This document shows, in pieces, positions 9,501 through 16,883 of a stretch of 64,000 nucleotides of DNA (position 1 is its first letter; each line of letters starts with the position of its first letter). The translations under genes were made by a program, and so were the position numbers. The notes beneath the pieces are model-generated. The model saw only the letters and a program-made list of their open reading frames with translations, did not search any database and was not told the DNA's origin. Source of the DNA: Erysipelotrichaceae bacterium. Lineage in GTDB: Bacteria; Bacillota_I; Bacilli_A; Erysipelotrichales; Erysipelotrichaceae. The stretch spans positions 1-64,000 of the forward strand of contig JAFRBQ010000006.1 in assembly GCA_017404785.1 (NCBI GenBank). The letters are read 5' to 3'.

Positions 9501-11030
9501 CTATTTAAGTATTACAGAAGTCATAGCTCCAATCGTCAGTCTGCCGTCTTTGTAGGAAGCGGTATTAATTCCGATATAGTCAAGCAGTTTTCCGTATGTA
9601 TCTGCTGCAATAGTGATCTCTTCAGAAGAATTGTTATGAATCAGATAAGTTGTTTCTCCGTTGTATTCGATTGAAAAACCTCCGACATTACTGTTATCAA
9701 GGTCAATGACCTCGTAGGTTCCTCTGGCAATCTGCGGATATCTGTTTCTTATCTGTATGAGCTTGCGGTAATAATTCAGCATGCTGTTTTTGTCTTTTGT
9801 CTGGTCTTTGACGGTGCCGTTGATCTGCTTTGACCTGTCATATGTTGAACCTTCGGGATCACTAATTGTATCATTATCTCCCCAAAGCATGGCCAATCTT
9901 CTGTTGGCATCGGTGTTTGCTGAACCTCTGGAACCTTTCATGCCGATCTCTTCACCGTAATAGATGAAAGGCGAGCCAGGAGAGAGAAGATAAAGATTTG
10001 CTGCCATCTGTGCCTGTCCGTTATTTAGCTGGAGATAACCGGCTGATCTGTCCATATCGTGATTGGAGATAAATGATACAGCCATGGCTTCTTCATTTAC
10101 ACTGTGGATTGTATTCTGATAATTGACCACGTAATTTGTAAAGTTATTGATGTTTTCGGATTTGGCTGCTCTGGCAATCATACCGTCCGGCTGAGACATT
10201 GTGAAATTGAAACAATTCATATCATTCATATACTGATAGGTGATATATTCAGAAGTCCAAACTTCACCAACAAGATAGACATCTTCTTTGATCTTTCTCA
10301 ATTCGCCGCAGTACCATTTCCAGAAATCAGCAGAATCTTCATTGTGATTGTGATAAATATATCTTGCTGCATCGAATCTGAAACCGTCGATTCCTTTTTG
10401 GAGATAATATCTGGCTATATTCAAGACCTCTTCTCTTACATCTGAATTATCGAAATTAAGCTCCGGCATATCGTAGGAGAAGTTGCATTCATAGATCTCA
10501 TTGGTGTCATTGATGTCACACCAGCTTGAAGACGCATCTCCTTGGAAACGGGTATCGAAATTGTAATAGTAATAATACTTGTTGCCTGTATCATTTTCTC
10601 TGTGAGCTTTCTCAAACTGTTTGAACCATTCATGTTGTGAAGAAGTGTGGTTGATGGCAAGATCAAGAATCACAATGATGTTTCTTTCATGGCATTTCTT
10701 TATCAGCTCATCAAGATCATCCTGATTTCCGAAATCAGGGTCAATCGTGTAGTAATCGATCACATCATATTTATGATAAGAAGGCGAGGCAAAAATCGGA
10801 GTAAGCCATATTCCTTCAATTCCCAGTGAATCTTTTGTACCGGCCAGATAATCAAGCCGTTTTATTATACCTTGGAGATCGCCTGTGCCATCGCCATTGC
10901 TGTCGGAAAAGGAACCGGTGAAAATCTCATAGAATACACGGTAATTGTCATCTACTGAATTGTTTTGTCTGTTTTTCTGACATCCACAAAACAAAAGACA
11001 GATAAAAAGAATAGTCAGTATTTTTTTCAT
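9501..11030 (-). CDS. Alpha-amylase family (GH13) lipoprotein
   Basis: The 509-residue protein starts with MKKILTILFICLLFCGC, a lipoprotein signal with Cys at residue 17, so it should be anchored outside the membrane. The GH13 motifs occur in order: DLAINHTS (region I), GFRFDAARYI with the nucleophile Asp (region II), LVGEVWTSE with the acid/base Glu (region III) and FISNHDMDRS with the stabilising Asp (region IV). A C-terminal beta domain ends the protein. It probably trims starch or maltodextrin at the surface for the importer encoded next door. It is transcribed divergently from malQ from a 75-base intergenic region; a GAGGTAAC ribosome-binding site precedes the ATG. The exact subfamily and product size cannot be read from the sequence. 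Confidence 0.92.
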   Translation of the reverse strand: MKKILTILFICLLFCGCQKNRQNNSVDDNYRVFYEIFTGSFSDSNGDGTGDLQGIIKRLDYLAGTKDSLGIEGIWLTPIFASPSYHKYDVIDYYTIDPDFGNQDDLDELIKKCHERNIIVILDLAINHTSSQHEWFKQFEKAHRENDTGNKYYYYYNFDTRFQGDASSSWCDINDTNEIYECNFSYDMPELNFDNSDVREEVLNIARYYLQKGIDGFRFDAARYIYHNHNEDSADFWKWYCGELRKIKEDVYLVGEVWTSEYITYQYMNDMNCFNFTMSQPDGMIARAAKSENINNFTNYVVNYQNTIHSVNEEAMAVSFISNHDMDRSAGYLQLNNGQAQMAANLYLLSPGSPFIYYGEEIGMKGSRGSANTDANRRLAMLWGDNDTISDPEGSTYDRSKQINGTVKDQTKDKNSMLNYYRKLIQIRNRYPQIARGTYEVIDLDNSNVGGFSIEYNGETTYLIHNNSSEEITIAADTYGKLLDYIGINTASYKDGRLTIGAMTSVILK

Positions 11031-11105
11031 AATTAAAAGTTACCTCATTTTCATTTTAATATTTAGTTTAGAATAATAATAGAAATATTAAAGGAGTTCA
11101 TAAAA

Positions 11106-12659
11106 ATGAGTTTTAAAAGAAGCGCCGGAATTCTGATGCCTATATCATCTCTTCCTTCACCATATGGCATTGGTACATTAGGAAAAAACGCCTATGAATT
11201 TGTTGATTTTCTGGTAAAAGCCGATCAGTCCTACTGGCAGGTCTTGCCAATTGGACCGACCAGCTACGGTGATTCGCCATATCAGTCATTTTCTTCTGCT
11301 GCCGGCAATCCGTATTTTATCGATCTTGATATGCTGGCTGAAGATGGATTGCTTGATAAGAGTGATCTTAAGGATATCAGAGTTGATGATCCTTATTACA
11401 TTGATTACGGTTTTCTTTACGAAACAAGATATGTGTTGCTCACCAAAGCTTATAAAAGAGGCATAGAAAAATACCGTGATGATTTCAACAGATTTGTATA
11501 TGAAAATGGCGCATGGCTTTATAACTACGCCTTGTTCATGGCTGTAAAAGGCTATTTCGATATGAAGTCGTGGCTTGAGTGGCCTGATCAGGATATCCGT
11601 TTCAGAAGACCTGAAGCAATGGAGAGATATTCCGCAATGCTTCATGAAGATATCGAATTCTATGAGTTTTTACAATATCTCTTCTATAAGCAGTATCGGG
11701 CTTTAAGAGAATATGCCAATAAAAACGGGATCAAGATCATTGGTGATCTTCCTATCTATATCGCCATGGATTCCTGCGAGATCTGGGCTGAACCCGATCA
11801 GTTCCAGCTGAAGGAAGCAGATCTCATGCCTAGCGATGTCTCGGGTGTACCGCCAGATTATTTCTCCAAGACCGGACAGCTCTGGGGCAATCCTCTGTAT
11901 AACTGGGAGAGGATGAAACAGGATGGCTATCGCTGGTGGATCGAAAGGATCGACCGTGTTTCCAAGTATTTCGATGTCATCAGGATTGATCATTTCCGCG
12001 GCTTTGAGGAATACTGGTCAGTGCCTTATGGAGAAAAGACAGCGATCAAAGGAAAATGGGTCAAAGGACCTTCAAGTCATTTCGTCAATGTCATCAAAAA
12101 CTGGTTCAGCAATGTCGATTTCATTGCGGAAGATCTGGGCATCATTGACGAAAAGGTCACTGCATTACTTGTTGAATCAGGATTCCCGGGTATGAGAGTA
12201 CTTGAATTCGGCATGGCTGATGACGGAACCAGTTATCATTGTCCGCACCAGCATGTCAAAAACTGTGTCTGCTATGTTTCGACACATGACAACACACCGA
12301 TCATGGGCTGGATCAGGACCGCCAAGAAAAAGGATCTGGAATACGCAAAACTTTATTATGGTCTCAATGAAGAAGAAGGCTACAATATCGGTTTCATCAG
12401 AGGTGGAATGTCCTCGGTCTGTAATCTTTTCATTGCGCAGATCCAGGACTGGCTTGGCTTGGAAAGCGAAGCGACGATCAATAATCCCGGCACCATGGGC
12501 AACTGGAAATGGCGGATAGACAAAAAGATGCTTAATACCAGACTGGCAAAGAAGATCGCCAAAATGACTTACTCATTTGACCGTGGACGTCCGGAAAACA
12601 AGAAGAAAAAGACCAAAACCGAAAAAGACAGCAAAAATAATGAGGAATCAGGCGATTAA
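11106..12659 (+). CDS. malQ: 4-alpha-glucanotransferase (amylomaltase, GH77)
   Basis: The 517-residue cytoplasmic enzyme transfers glucan segments between maltooligosaccharides, releasing glucose. It has the GH77 features SSLPSPYGIGTLG near residue 17, GDSPYQSFSSAAGNPYFIDL near residue 58, VIRIDHFRGFEEYW with the catalytic Asp near residue 295, IAEDLG with the acid/base Glu near residue 343 and YVSTHDNTP near residue 395. Length is normal. A lysine-rich tail of about 20 residues closes the protein. The ribosome-binding site is AAAGGAGTT. It completes the surface amylase, importer and cytosolic processing route. Confidence 0.97.
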   Translation: MSFKRSAGILMPISSLPSPYGIGTLGKNAYEFVDFLVKADQSYWQVLPIGPTSYGDSPYQSFSSAAGNPYFIDLDMLAEDGLLDKSDLKDIRVDDPYYIDYGFLYETRYVLLTKAYKRGIEKYRDDFNRFVYENGAWLYNYALFMAVKGYFDMKSWLEWPDQDIRFRRPEAMERYSAMLHEDIEFYEFLQYLFYKQYRALREYANKNGIKIIGDLPIYIAMDSCEIWAEPDQFQLKEADLMPSDVSGVPPDYFSKTGQLWGNPLYNWERMKQDGYRWWIERIDRVSKYFDVIRIDHFRGFEEYWSVPYGEKTAIKGKWVKGPSSHFVNVIKNWFSNVDFIAEDLGIIDEKVTALLVESGFPGMRVLEFGMADDGTSYHCPHQHVKNCVCYVSTHDNTPIMGWIRTAKKKDLEYAKLYYGLNEEEGYNIGFIRGGMSSVCNLFIAQIQDWLGLESEATINNPGTMGNWKWRIDKKMLNTRLAKKIAKMTYSFDRGRPENKKKKTKTEKDSKNNEESGD

Positions 12660-12708
12660 GCAGGATTTTTATTGAAATATTGACTTAAATAAGTTAGTAT
12701 AAATAAGC

Positions 12709-12754
12709 ATTGTTACTGAGTTTGGAATACTCCGAATCCTTACCCGGTTACAAT
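12709..12754 (+). promoter_or_regulatory. Structured rpsO leader, possible S15 autoregulatory element
   Basis: In the 5' region of rpsO, ATTGT (12709-12713) pairs with ACAAT (12750-12754). The pairing continues inward through ACTG/CGGT with mismatches, and a GGA/TCC pairing closes the interior. A TATAAA box at 12698-12703 would start the RNA almost exactly at the base of this helix. S15 is known to autoregulate by binding its own leader in several bacteria; that this leader does so is inference. Confidence 0.4.
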
Positions 12755-12781
12755 CTAAAAAAGAAAAAAAGGAGAAAAAAG

Positions 12782-13048
12782 ATGTTAACAAAAGAAGAAA
12801 AGGCTAAGATCGTCAAGGATTATGCCAGATTCGAAGGCGACACAGGTTCCGTTGAAGTCCAGGTTGCATTATTAACTGCAACTATCAACAAGCTCACTGT
12901 CCACATGCAGTCAAACAAGAAGGATTTCCATTCCAACAGAGGTCTGCTGATGATGGTCGGTAAGAGAAAGAGCTTACTTGAATATCTCAAGAGAGAAGAC
13001 GTCAACAGATACAGAGAACTGGTTGCCAAGTTAGGTTTGAGAAAATAG
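12782..13048 (+). CDS. rpsO: 30S ribosomal protein S15
   Basis: The 88-residue protein has the family pattern: [33 protein letters not shown], then [21 protein letters not shown]15 binds the central domain of 16S rRNA. The start at 12782 follows AAAAAAGGAG; an upstream in-frame start at 12710 would fall inside the structured leader and add residues foreign to the family. It is monocistronic with a strong terminator. Confidence 0.97.
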   Translation: MLTKEEKAKIVKDYARFEGDTGSVEVQVALLTATINKLTVHMQSNKKDFHSNRGLLMMVGKRKSLLEYLKREDVNRYRELVAKLGLRK

Positions 13049-13070
13049 TCTCAACTAAGCACATCAGAAG

Positions 13071-13101
13071 AAGGATCATACAAAAGTATGGTCCTTTTTT
13101 G
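13071..13101 (+). terminator. Intrinsic terminator of rpsO
   Basis: Stem AGGATCATAC with GTATGGTCCT (one G-U pair), loop AAAA, followed by six Ts. Confidence 0.92.
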
Positions 13102-13127
13102 TGATAATGGATTATCATGGTATTGAT

Positions 13128-13203
13128 GGGGTTTTAGCTCAGCTGGAAGAGCGTCTGGTTCGCAATCAGAAGGTCACGGGTTCAAATCCCGTAAGCTCCA
13201 CCA
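13128..13203 (+). tRNA. tRNA-Ala, anticodon CGC
   Basis: The 76-base tRNA has an encoded CCA (13201-13203). The acceptor stem GGGGTTT/AAGCTCC contains the G3-U70 pair that identifies alanine tRNA. The D arm is GCTC/GAGC. The anticodon stem TCTGG/TCAGA encloses the loop TTCGCAA, giving anticodon CGC, which reads GCG. The T arm is ACGGG/CCCGT. It lies alone between rpsO and a terminator. Most low-GC Firmicutes are expected to rely on a UGC tRNA for this codon, so this is probably a dedicated extra isoacceptor. Confidence 0.95.
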
Positions 13204-13217
13204 TCAGGTCAAAGAAT

Positions 13218-13254
13218 CCCGGTTTTTAATCGCTGACAACCGGGTTTTATTTTC
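13218..13254 (+). terminator. Intrinsic terminator after tRNA-Ala
   Basis: CCCGGTT (13218-13224) pairs with AACCGGG (13238-13244), followed by TTTTATTTT. Confidence 0.88.
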
Positions 13255-13270
13255 TGCATTATCAAGTGAT

Positions 13271-13297
13271 TAAAAAAGATCAGAAACATGTCTGATC
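13271..13297 (-). terminator. Intrinsic terminator of the small Cys-containing gene
   Basis: On the minus strand GATCAGA and TCTGATC form a seven-pair stem followed by TTTTTTAA, about 30 bases beyond the stop codon at 13328. Confidence 0.85.
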
Positions 13298-13327
13298 AGT
13301 TATTTATGATGCAATTAAGCAATTATC

Positions 13328-13543
13328 CTATTTGAGATTTCTTTTGAAAATAAAACCGCAGTCTCTGTATTTGTAGGTCCTGACCATCTTGTGCATTCTT
13401 TCGTCATATTCGGTCTTGGCCTCTTCAATATTGTCTGATTCGCAGTTCATACAGGTGATCGTGAAGGGAAATTTTGGCAGTTTTTCTGCACCGCCGCTTA
13501 CGTTTACGTTCTGTTCTTCAATGAGTTTGATTTTATCTTCCAT
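13328..13543 (-). CDS. Small hypothetical protein with a partial zinc-ribbon pattern
   Basis: This 71-residue protein is not one I recognise. It has an acidic N-terminal half, then CMNC near residues 31-34 and a DCG near residue 62, resembling a zinc ribbon (CxxC ... CxxC) whose last Cys is missing. The C-terminus is basic (FIFKRNLK). A minus-strand terminator after the gene supports it being real and expressed. The ribosome-binding site is weak. Possible roles, such as nucleic-acid binding, are guesses only. Confidence 0.55.
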   Translation of the reverse strand: MEDKIKLIEEQNVNVSGGAEKLPKFPFTITCMNCESDNIEEAKTEYDERMHKMVRTYKYRDCGFIFKRNLK

Positions 13544-13629
13544 AGATCTTTATCCCGCAATAACGTTATACAGGTCATAATGAAAGAAACAGAATTCAAA
13601 TTTCAGAGTTTTTTAGACGTCATCATTAA

Positions 13630-13637
13630 TGATAAAA
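13630..13637 (+). promoter_or_regulatory. Extended -10 box upstream of the FAD dehydrogenase
   Basis: TGATAAAAT (TGn followed by TAAAAT at 13632-13637) ends 12 bases before the preferred ATG at 13650. It overlaps the upstream ATG at 13629, arguing against that start. The leader would be at most a few bases long. Confidence 0.5.
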
Positions 13638-13649
13638 TCAATAAGAGAT

Positions 13650-15158
13650 ATGCTTTTGATAAATGAAATAAAGCTTCCACTTAATGAAGATGAAGGAAAG
13701 CTCAAAGAGATAATCGAACATAAGCTGAAATGCAGGATCAGATCTTTTGAGATCCATAAAAAATCACTTGATGCCAGAAAGGATCCGCATTTTGTCTATT
13801 CCGTTATCGTTGATGTCGATCATGAAAACAGATATCTTTCTAAAAATGTAATACGTTATAAAAAGGAAGACCTGAGTCCTGTGCATAAAAAAAGAGATAA
13901 GATCTGTGCAGTCATCGGTTATGGGCCAAGCGGCATCTTTTCTGCTTACAGACTTATGGAAGCGGGTTTTAAGGTCATCGTCTTTGAAAAAGGCAAAAGG
14001 ATCAAAGAAAGAGAAAAGGATGTTGGAAGATTTTTCAGCGAAGGTATACTTGATCCATCGTCAAATGTTCAGTTTGGCGAAGGGGGAGCGGGGACTTTTT
14101 CCGATGCCAAGCTCACTACCAGGATCAAGGATCAATATATTGAATACATCCTTGATATTCTGATCAGACATGGAGCCAAGCCTTCCATAAAATATGAGAA
14201 TCATGCCCATATCGGAACAGACGAGATAAGAAAGGTCATCAAAAACATAACTGATCACCTTATCTCTAAAGGCGTAGAATTCCATTTTGAAGAAGAAATA
14301 AAAGATCTTGAATTGGACAGTAACAGAAAGATAAAAAGGCTCAGAACAGCTCAGAATACCTATGAATGCGATCTTGTGCTCTTGGGCATTGGACACAGTG
14401 CCTACAGCACGATAGAAATGCTGAAAGAAAAGGGAGTCTACATCGAAAAGAAGGATATTGCGATCGGTTTCAGGGTCGAACATCCGCAATCTCTGATCGA
14501 TGAAAGACAGACTGATAATCTTATCAGGGAAGCGAATGAATACTTCCTCAGATATAAAGGGGATAAGGGTGTCTATTCCTTCTGTATGTGTCCTGGCGGT
14601 ATGGTCATTCCGGCAATGTCCGAAGAAAGGACTATCGTCACCAATGGCATGTCCTATGCTTCAAGAGATTCAGGGATCGCCAACAGTGCCATCCTGATCC
14701 AGGTATTCAAGGAAGAATTCGATGATGGTTATGAGTATCTTCATAAAATCGAAGAGGCAGCTTACAGTTATTCTAATACCTATAAAGCTTTAGCTCAGAA
14801 TATTAAAGACTTCATGAATAACGAACTTCATGAACTGATCTTTGAATCAAGCTATCCATTGGGAACGATCCTTTATGATTTCAACAGATTTTTCAATAAA
14901 GATGATCTTAGAATCATGAAGGAGGCCTTCCTTGACTTTGACAGGAAGATACCAGGTTTCATCGATAAAGGCATCATCGTTGGGCCGGAAACACGGTCTT
15001 CATGCCCGATCAGGATCAGAAGAAATGAAGAACTTGTTTCGATCAATACTGAAAACCTTTATCCTATGGGAGAAGGTGCTGGATACGGTGGCGGGATAAT
15101 GTCATGCGCTTTGGATGGCATAAGGATAGCCAATCAGATAATAAAGACTTATGAATAG
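13650..15158 (+). CDS. FAD-dependent dehydrogenase (COG2509-type flavoprotein)
   Basis: The 502-residue protein begins MLLINEIKLPLNEDE, the usual N-terminus of this family, supporting the start at 13650 over the ATG 21 bases upstream. A small N-terminal alpha/beta domain (about 1-85) precedes a Rossmann dinucleotide site (VIGYGPSGIFSAYRL near residue 90) with the acidic FEKG partner. Then come QFGEGGAGTFSDAKLTTR near residue 142 and a C-terminal FAD-contacting glycine stretch, EGAGYGGGI. The physiological substrate is unknown for this widespread family; no redox Cys pair is visible. It overlaps the next gene by eight bases. Confidence 0.85.
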   Translation: MLLINEIKLPLNEDEGKLKEIIEHKLKCRIRSFEIHKKSLDARKDPHFVYSVIVDVDHENRYLSKNVIRYKKEDLSPVHKKRDKICAVIGYGPSGIFSAYRLMEAGFKVIVFEKGKRIKEREKDVGRFFSEGILDPSSNVQFGEGGAGTFSDAKLTTRIKDQYIEYILDILIRHGAKPSIKYENHAHIGTDEIRKVIKNITDHLISKGVEFHFEEEIKDLELDSNRKIKRLRTAQNTYECDLVLLGIGHSAYSTIEMLKEKGVYIEKKDIAIGFRVEHPQSLIDERQTDNLIREANEYFLRYKGDKGVYSFCMCPGGMVIPAMSEERTIVTNGMSYASRDSGIANSAILIQVFKEEFDDGYEYLHKIEEAAYSYSNTYKALAQNIKDFMNNELHELIFESSYPLGTILYDFNRFFNKDDLRIMKEAFLDFDRKIPGFIDKGIIVGPETRSSCPIRIRRNEELVSINTENLYPMGEGAGYGGGIMSCALDGIRIANQIIKTYE

Positions 15159-15855
15159 ATATCAGAAAGAAGACAGAACTTCGTATAGTCTGGGCATGTC
15201 GCTGACGATCGAAGCTCTCAAACACAGAAGCACATATGTTGAAGAAGTCATTTTAAGCGAAAAGGCCTTGAAGAATGAACAGTTTTCCTATCTGCTTGAA
15301 CTATGTGAAGCAAATGACATAAAACCGGTCTATGACGACAAACTGATCGAAAAGCTCTCGGTCAAAGAGAACTGCTACTGTATCGGTATCTTCAGAAAAT
15401 TCCATGAGAACAGGTTCGGTAAAGATCATATTGTTCTTTATGGCTTCAACGATTTTGGTGAACTTGGCACGGTCTTGAGATCGGCTGTATCCTTTGATTT
15501 CAAGGATATTGTCCTTATTGACTGCGATATCGACTATTTTGATCCGCGCTGCATCCGTTCATCGATGGGTTCGATCTTTCATACTAATATCGTGAGTTAT
15601 GACAGTTTTGCGGAATACTCGATCGTATATCCTAAGCAGAATATCTGTGCTTTTGTCTCGCAAGCGGATAAAGAACTTAAAGAATTAAGTCTAAAGAGTC
15701 CATACTCACTTCTGATAAGCCAGGATTACAAGGCTCTGGACAGGATGTTTGAAAATGAATATATGATCAGACATGAAAACGACAGAGAAATATCCCTGTC
15801 GGTAAGAAGTTCGATCATTCTGTCGGTCGCCTATCACTTGAAACGCAGTCTGTAG
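15151..15855 (+). CDS. SpoU/TrmH-like RNA methyltransferase with degenerate motif 3
   Basis: The 234-residue protein has a SPOUT (trefoil knot) layout. Motif 1 is altered to DFGELGTVLRSA near residue 108, and motif 2 DYFDPRCIRSSMGSIFH near residues 128-145 is well kept. Motif 3, normally a GNEGxG-type loop with a following SLN segment that binds SAM, is replaced by ISQDYKALDRMF and ISLSVRSSIILSVAYHL. It may be an altered or inactive methyltransferase, or a relative with a changed cofactor site. It overlaps the FAD dehydrogenase upstream and meets the convergent radical SAM gene with a 22-base tail-to-tail overlap. Confidence 0.7.
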   Translation: MNRYQKEDRTSYSLGMSLTIEALKHRSTYVEEVILSEKALKNEQFSYLLELCEANDIKPVYDDKLIEKLSVKENCYCIGIFRKFHENRFGKDHIVLYGFNDFGELGTVLRSAVSFDFKDIVLIDCDIDYFDPRCIRSSMGSIFHTNIVSYDSFAEYSIVYPKQNICAFVSQADKELKELSLKSPYSLLISQDYKALDRMFENEYMIRHENDREISLSVRSSIILSVAYHLKRSL

Positions 15856-16640
15856 CTGCATCTTTGGCAGAGTTCAGATCTCAGTTTATGGTTTCTGAAA
15901 GAATCAAGGTAATCAAGATATTCTTGCGATTCAAGGATATCTTTTAATTTATCCTTCTTCAGATTTCCAATTTTATTTAATGCCTGAGGATCAAGACAGC
16001 AGATCGTGACATCAAGATGGGAATTGATGGCGATCATATCGATCGCGCCATGGCATGTGCCTTCATTTCCTATAACAGGATCATTGATGTCCGGCCATCT
16101 GAAGAGTTTTTCAAAATAGATATAAAGATCATCCTTCAGTTTATAGGAATTATTCTTTTTTGTATCACTGCATCCATATCTCAGTTTAAGATCTTCTAGA
16201 TAACTCTTGAGTTTTTCATCAAGGTTTTCCTGATCATAGAAACGAAGTTCTACTGTCTTAGTGTTATTTTCAATAAGTCTATCTATCGTTTTAAAGTAGG
16301 AAGAACTTACTTCGATATTATTGATACTGTGAAGGGATATTGAAAGCTTTCTCAGGCATTTATGATCAAGAATATCTGGATATTTGTATAAAAGAGTTCC
16401 ATTGGTAACCAGCTGAAGCTTGAAGTCATATTCATCAAGAAGACGGAGAATCTTTTCAAAATCCGGGTGAAGAAGCGGTTCACCAAGCATATGCAGGTAG
16501 ATGTAGTCGCAGTATGGTCTGATCTGTAAAAGCACATCCCTGATATTTTCGATGCTTAAAAAACTGTTTCCTTTTTTATATGTGCAGAAAGGACAGTTGA
16601 GATTGCAGGCATTGGTTATCTCGAGATAAACGCGTTTCAT
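15834..16640 (-). CDS. Radical SAM protein with SPASM-like C-terminus
   Basis: The 268-residue protein begins MKRVYLEITNACNLNCPFC, the radical SAM cluster motif C-x3-C-x2-C at residues 12-19. A YLHMLGEPLLHPDF motif near residue 49 matches the GGEP element. The C-terminal part contains GTCHGAIDMIAIN, ICCLDPQALNKIGNL and a final LCQRCSYR, typical of SPASM/twitch auxiliary cluster domains. Function is not predictable: no precursor peptide gene is adjacent. No Shine-Dalgarno is visible; TAATAT ends nine bases before the ATG, so it may also be leaderless. Confidence 0.8.
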   Translation of the reverse strand: MKRVYLEITNACNLNCPFCTYKKGNSFLSIENIRDVLLQIRPYCDYIYLHMLGEPLLHPDFEKILRLLDEYDFKLQLVTNGTLLYKYPDILDHKCLRKLSISLHSINNIEVSSSYFKTIDRLIENNTKTVELRFYDQENLDEKLKSYLEDLKLRYGCSDTKKNNSYKLKDDLYIYFEKLFRWPDINDPVIGNEGTCHGAIDMIAINSHLDVTICCLDPQALNKIGNLKKDKLKDILESQEYLDYLDSFRNHKLRSELCQRCSYRLRFK

Positions 16641-16698
16641 AAACTAATGATATTAAAAATGGAATTATTATAAAAGCTGATTGAATTAAAAGGGAAAA

Positions 16699-16704
16699 TA
16701 TAAT
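16699..16704 (+). promoter_or_regulatory. -10 box upstream of the manganese riboswitch
   Basis: TATAAT lies just before the riboswitch, placing the transcription start near 16711. No good -35 box was found. Confidence 0.5.
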
Positions 16705-16717
16705 AAGATTACTGTGT

Positions 16718-16804
16718 AAATGAGGGAGTAGCTAACGTATCTGATACGTGTCAAGCCAACAATCTCGGCTTAGTGCCTGGTTTGCCTTAAAATGCGAGAC
16801 TCAT
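16718..16804 (+). ncRNA. yybP-ykoY manganese riboswitch aptamer
   Basis: The conserved elements occur in order: P1 5' strand ATGAG (16720-16724), GGGAGTAGC, a hairpin ACGTATC/GATACGT, GTCAA, a second hairpin AGCC/GGCT, a GCCTGG segment, TTAAAATGCGAGA, then the P1 3' strand CTCAT (16800-16804). This matches the yybP-ykoY class, which senses Mn2+. It lies directly upstream of a P-type cation ATPase, a known target type for this class. The downstream platform can switch transcription (next entry). Confidence 0.9.
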
Positions 16805-16866
16805 GTATGACACAGTTGTACATGAGCCTGATAGATGGCTCATGTATGAACATGAGTTTTATTTTA
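16800..16866 (+). promoter_or_regulatory. Riboswitch expression platform with four mutually exclusive pairing segments
   Basis: Segments A (CTCATGTA, 16800-16807) and C (CTCATGTA, 16839-16846) are identical; B (TACATGAG, 16819-16826) and D (ACATGAG, 16850-16856) complement them. C-D forms an intrinsic terminator followed by TTTTATTTT. B-C would be the antiterminator. A is shared between P1 of the aptamer and pairing with B. With Mn2+ bound, P1 holds A, B pairs with C and transcription continues; without it A-B and C-D form and transcription stops. This predicts an ON switch. Confidence 0.8.
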
Positions 16867-16883
16867 AGCAGAAGGAAGGAATA

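Noticed and set aside
16803..16883. Upstream in-frame extension of the P-type ATPase from ATG 16803
   Set aside because: These codons coincide with the riboswitch expression platform and terminator; the ATG at 16884 has a good ribosome-binding site and begins the family N-terminus.
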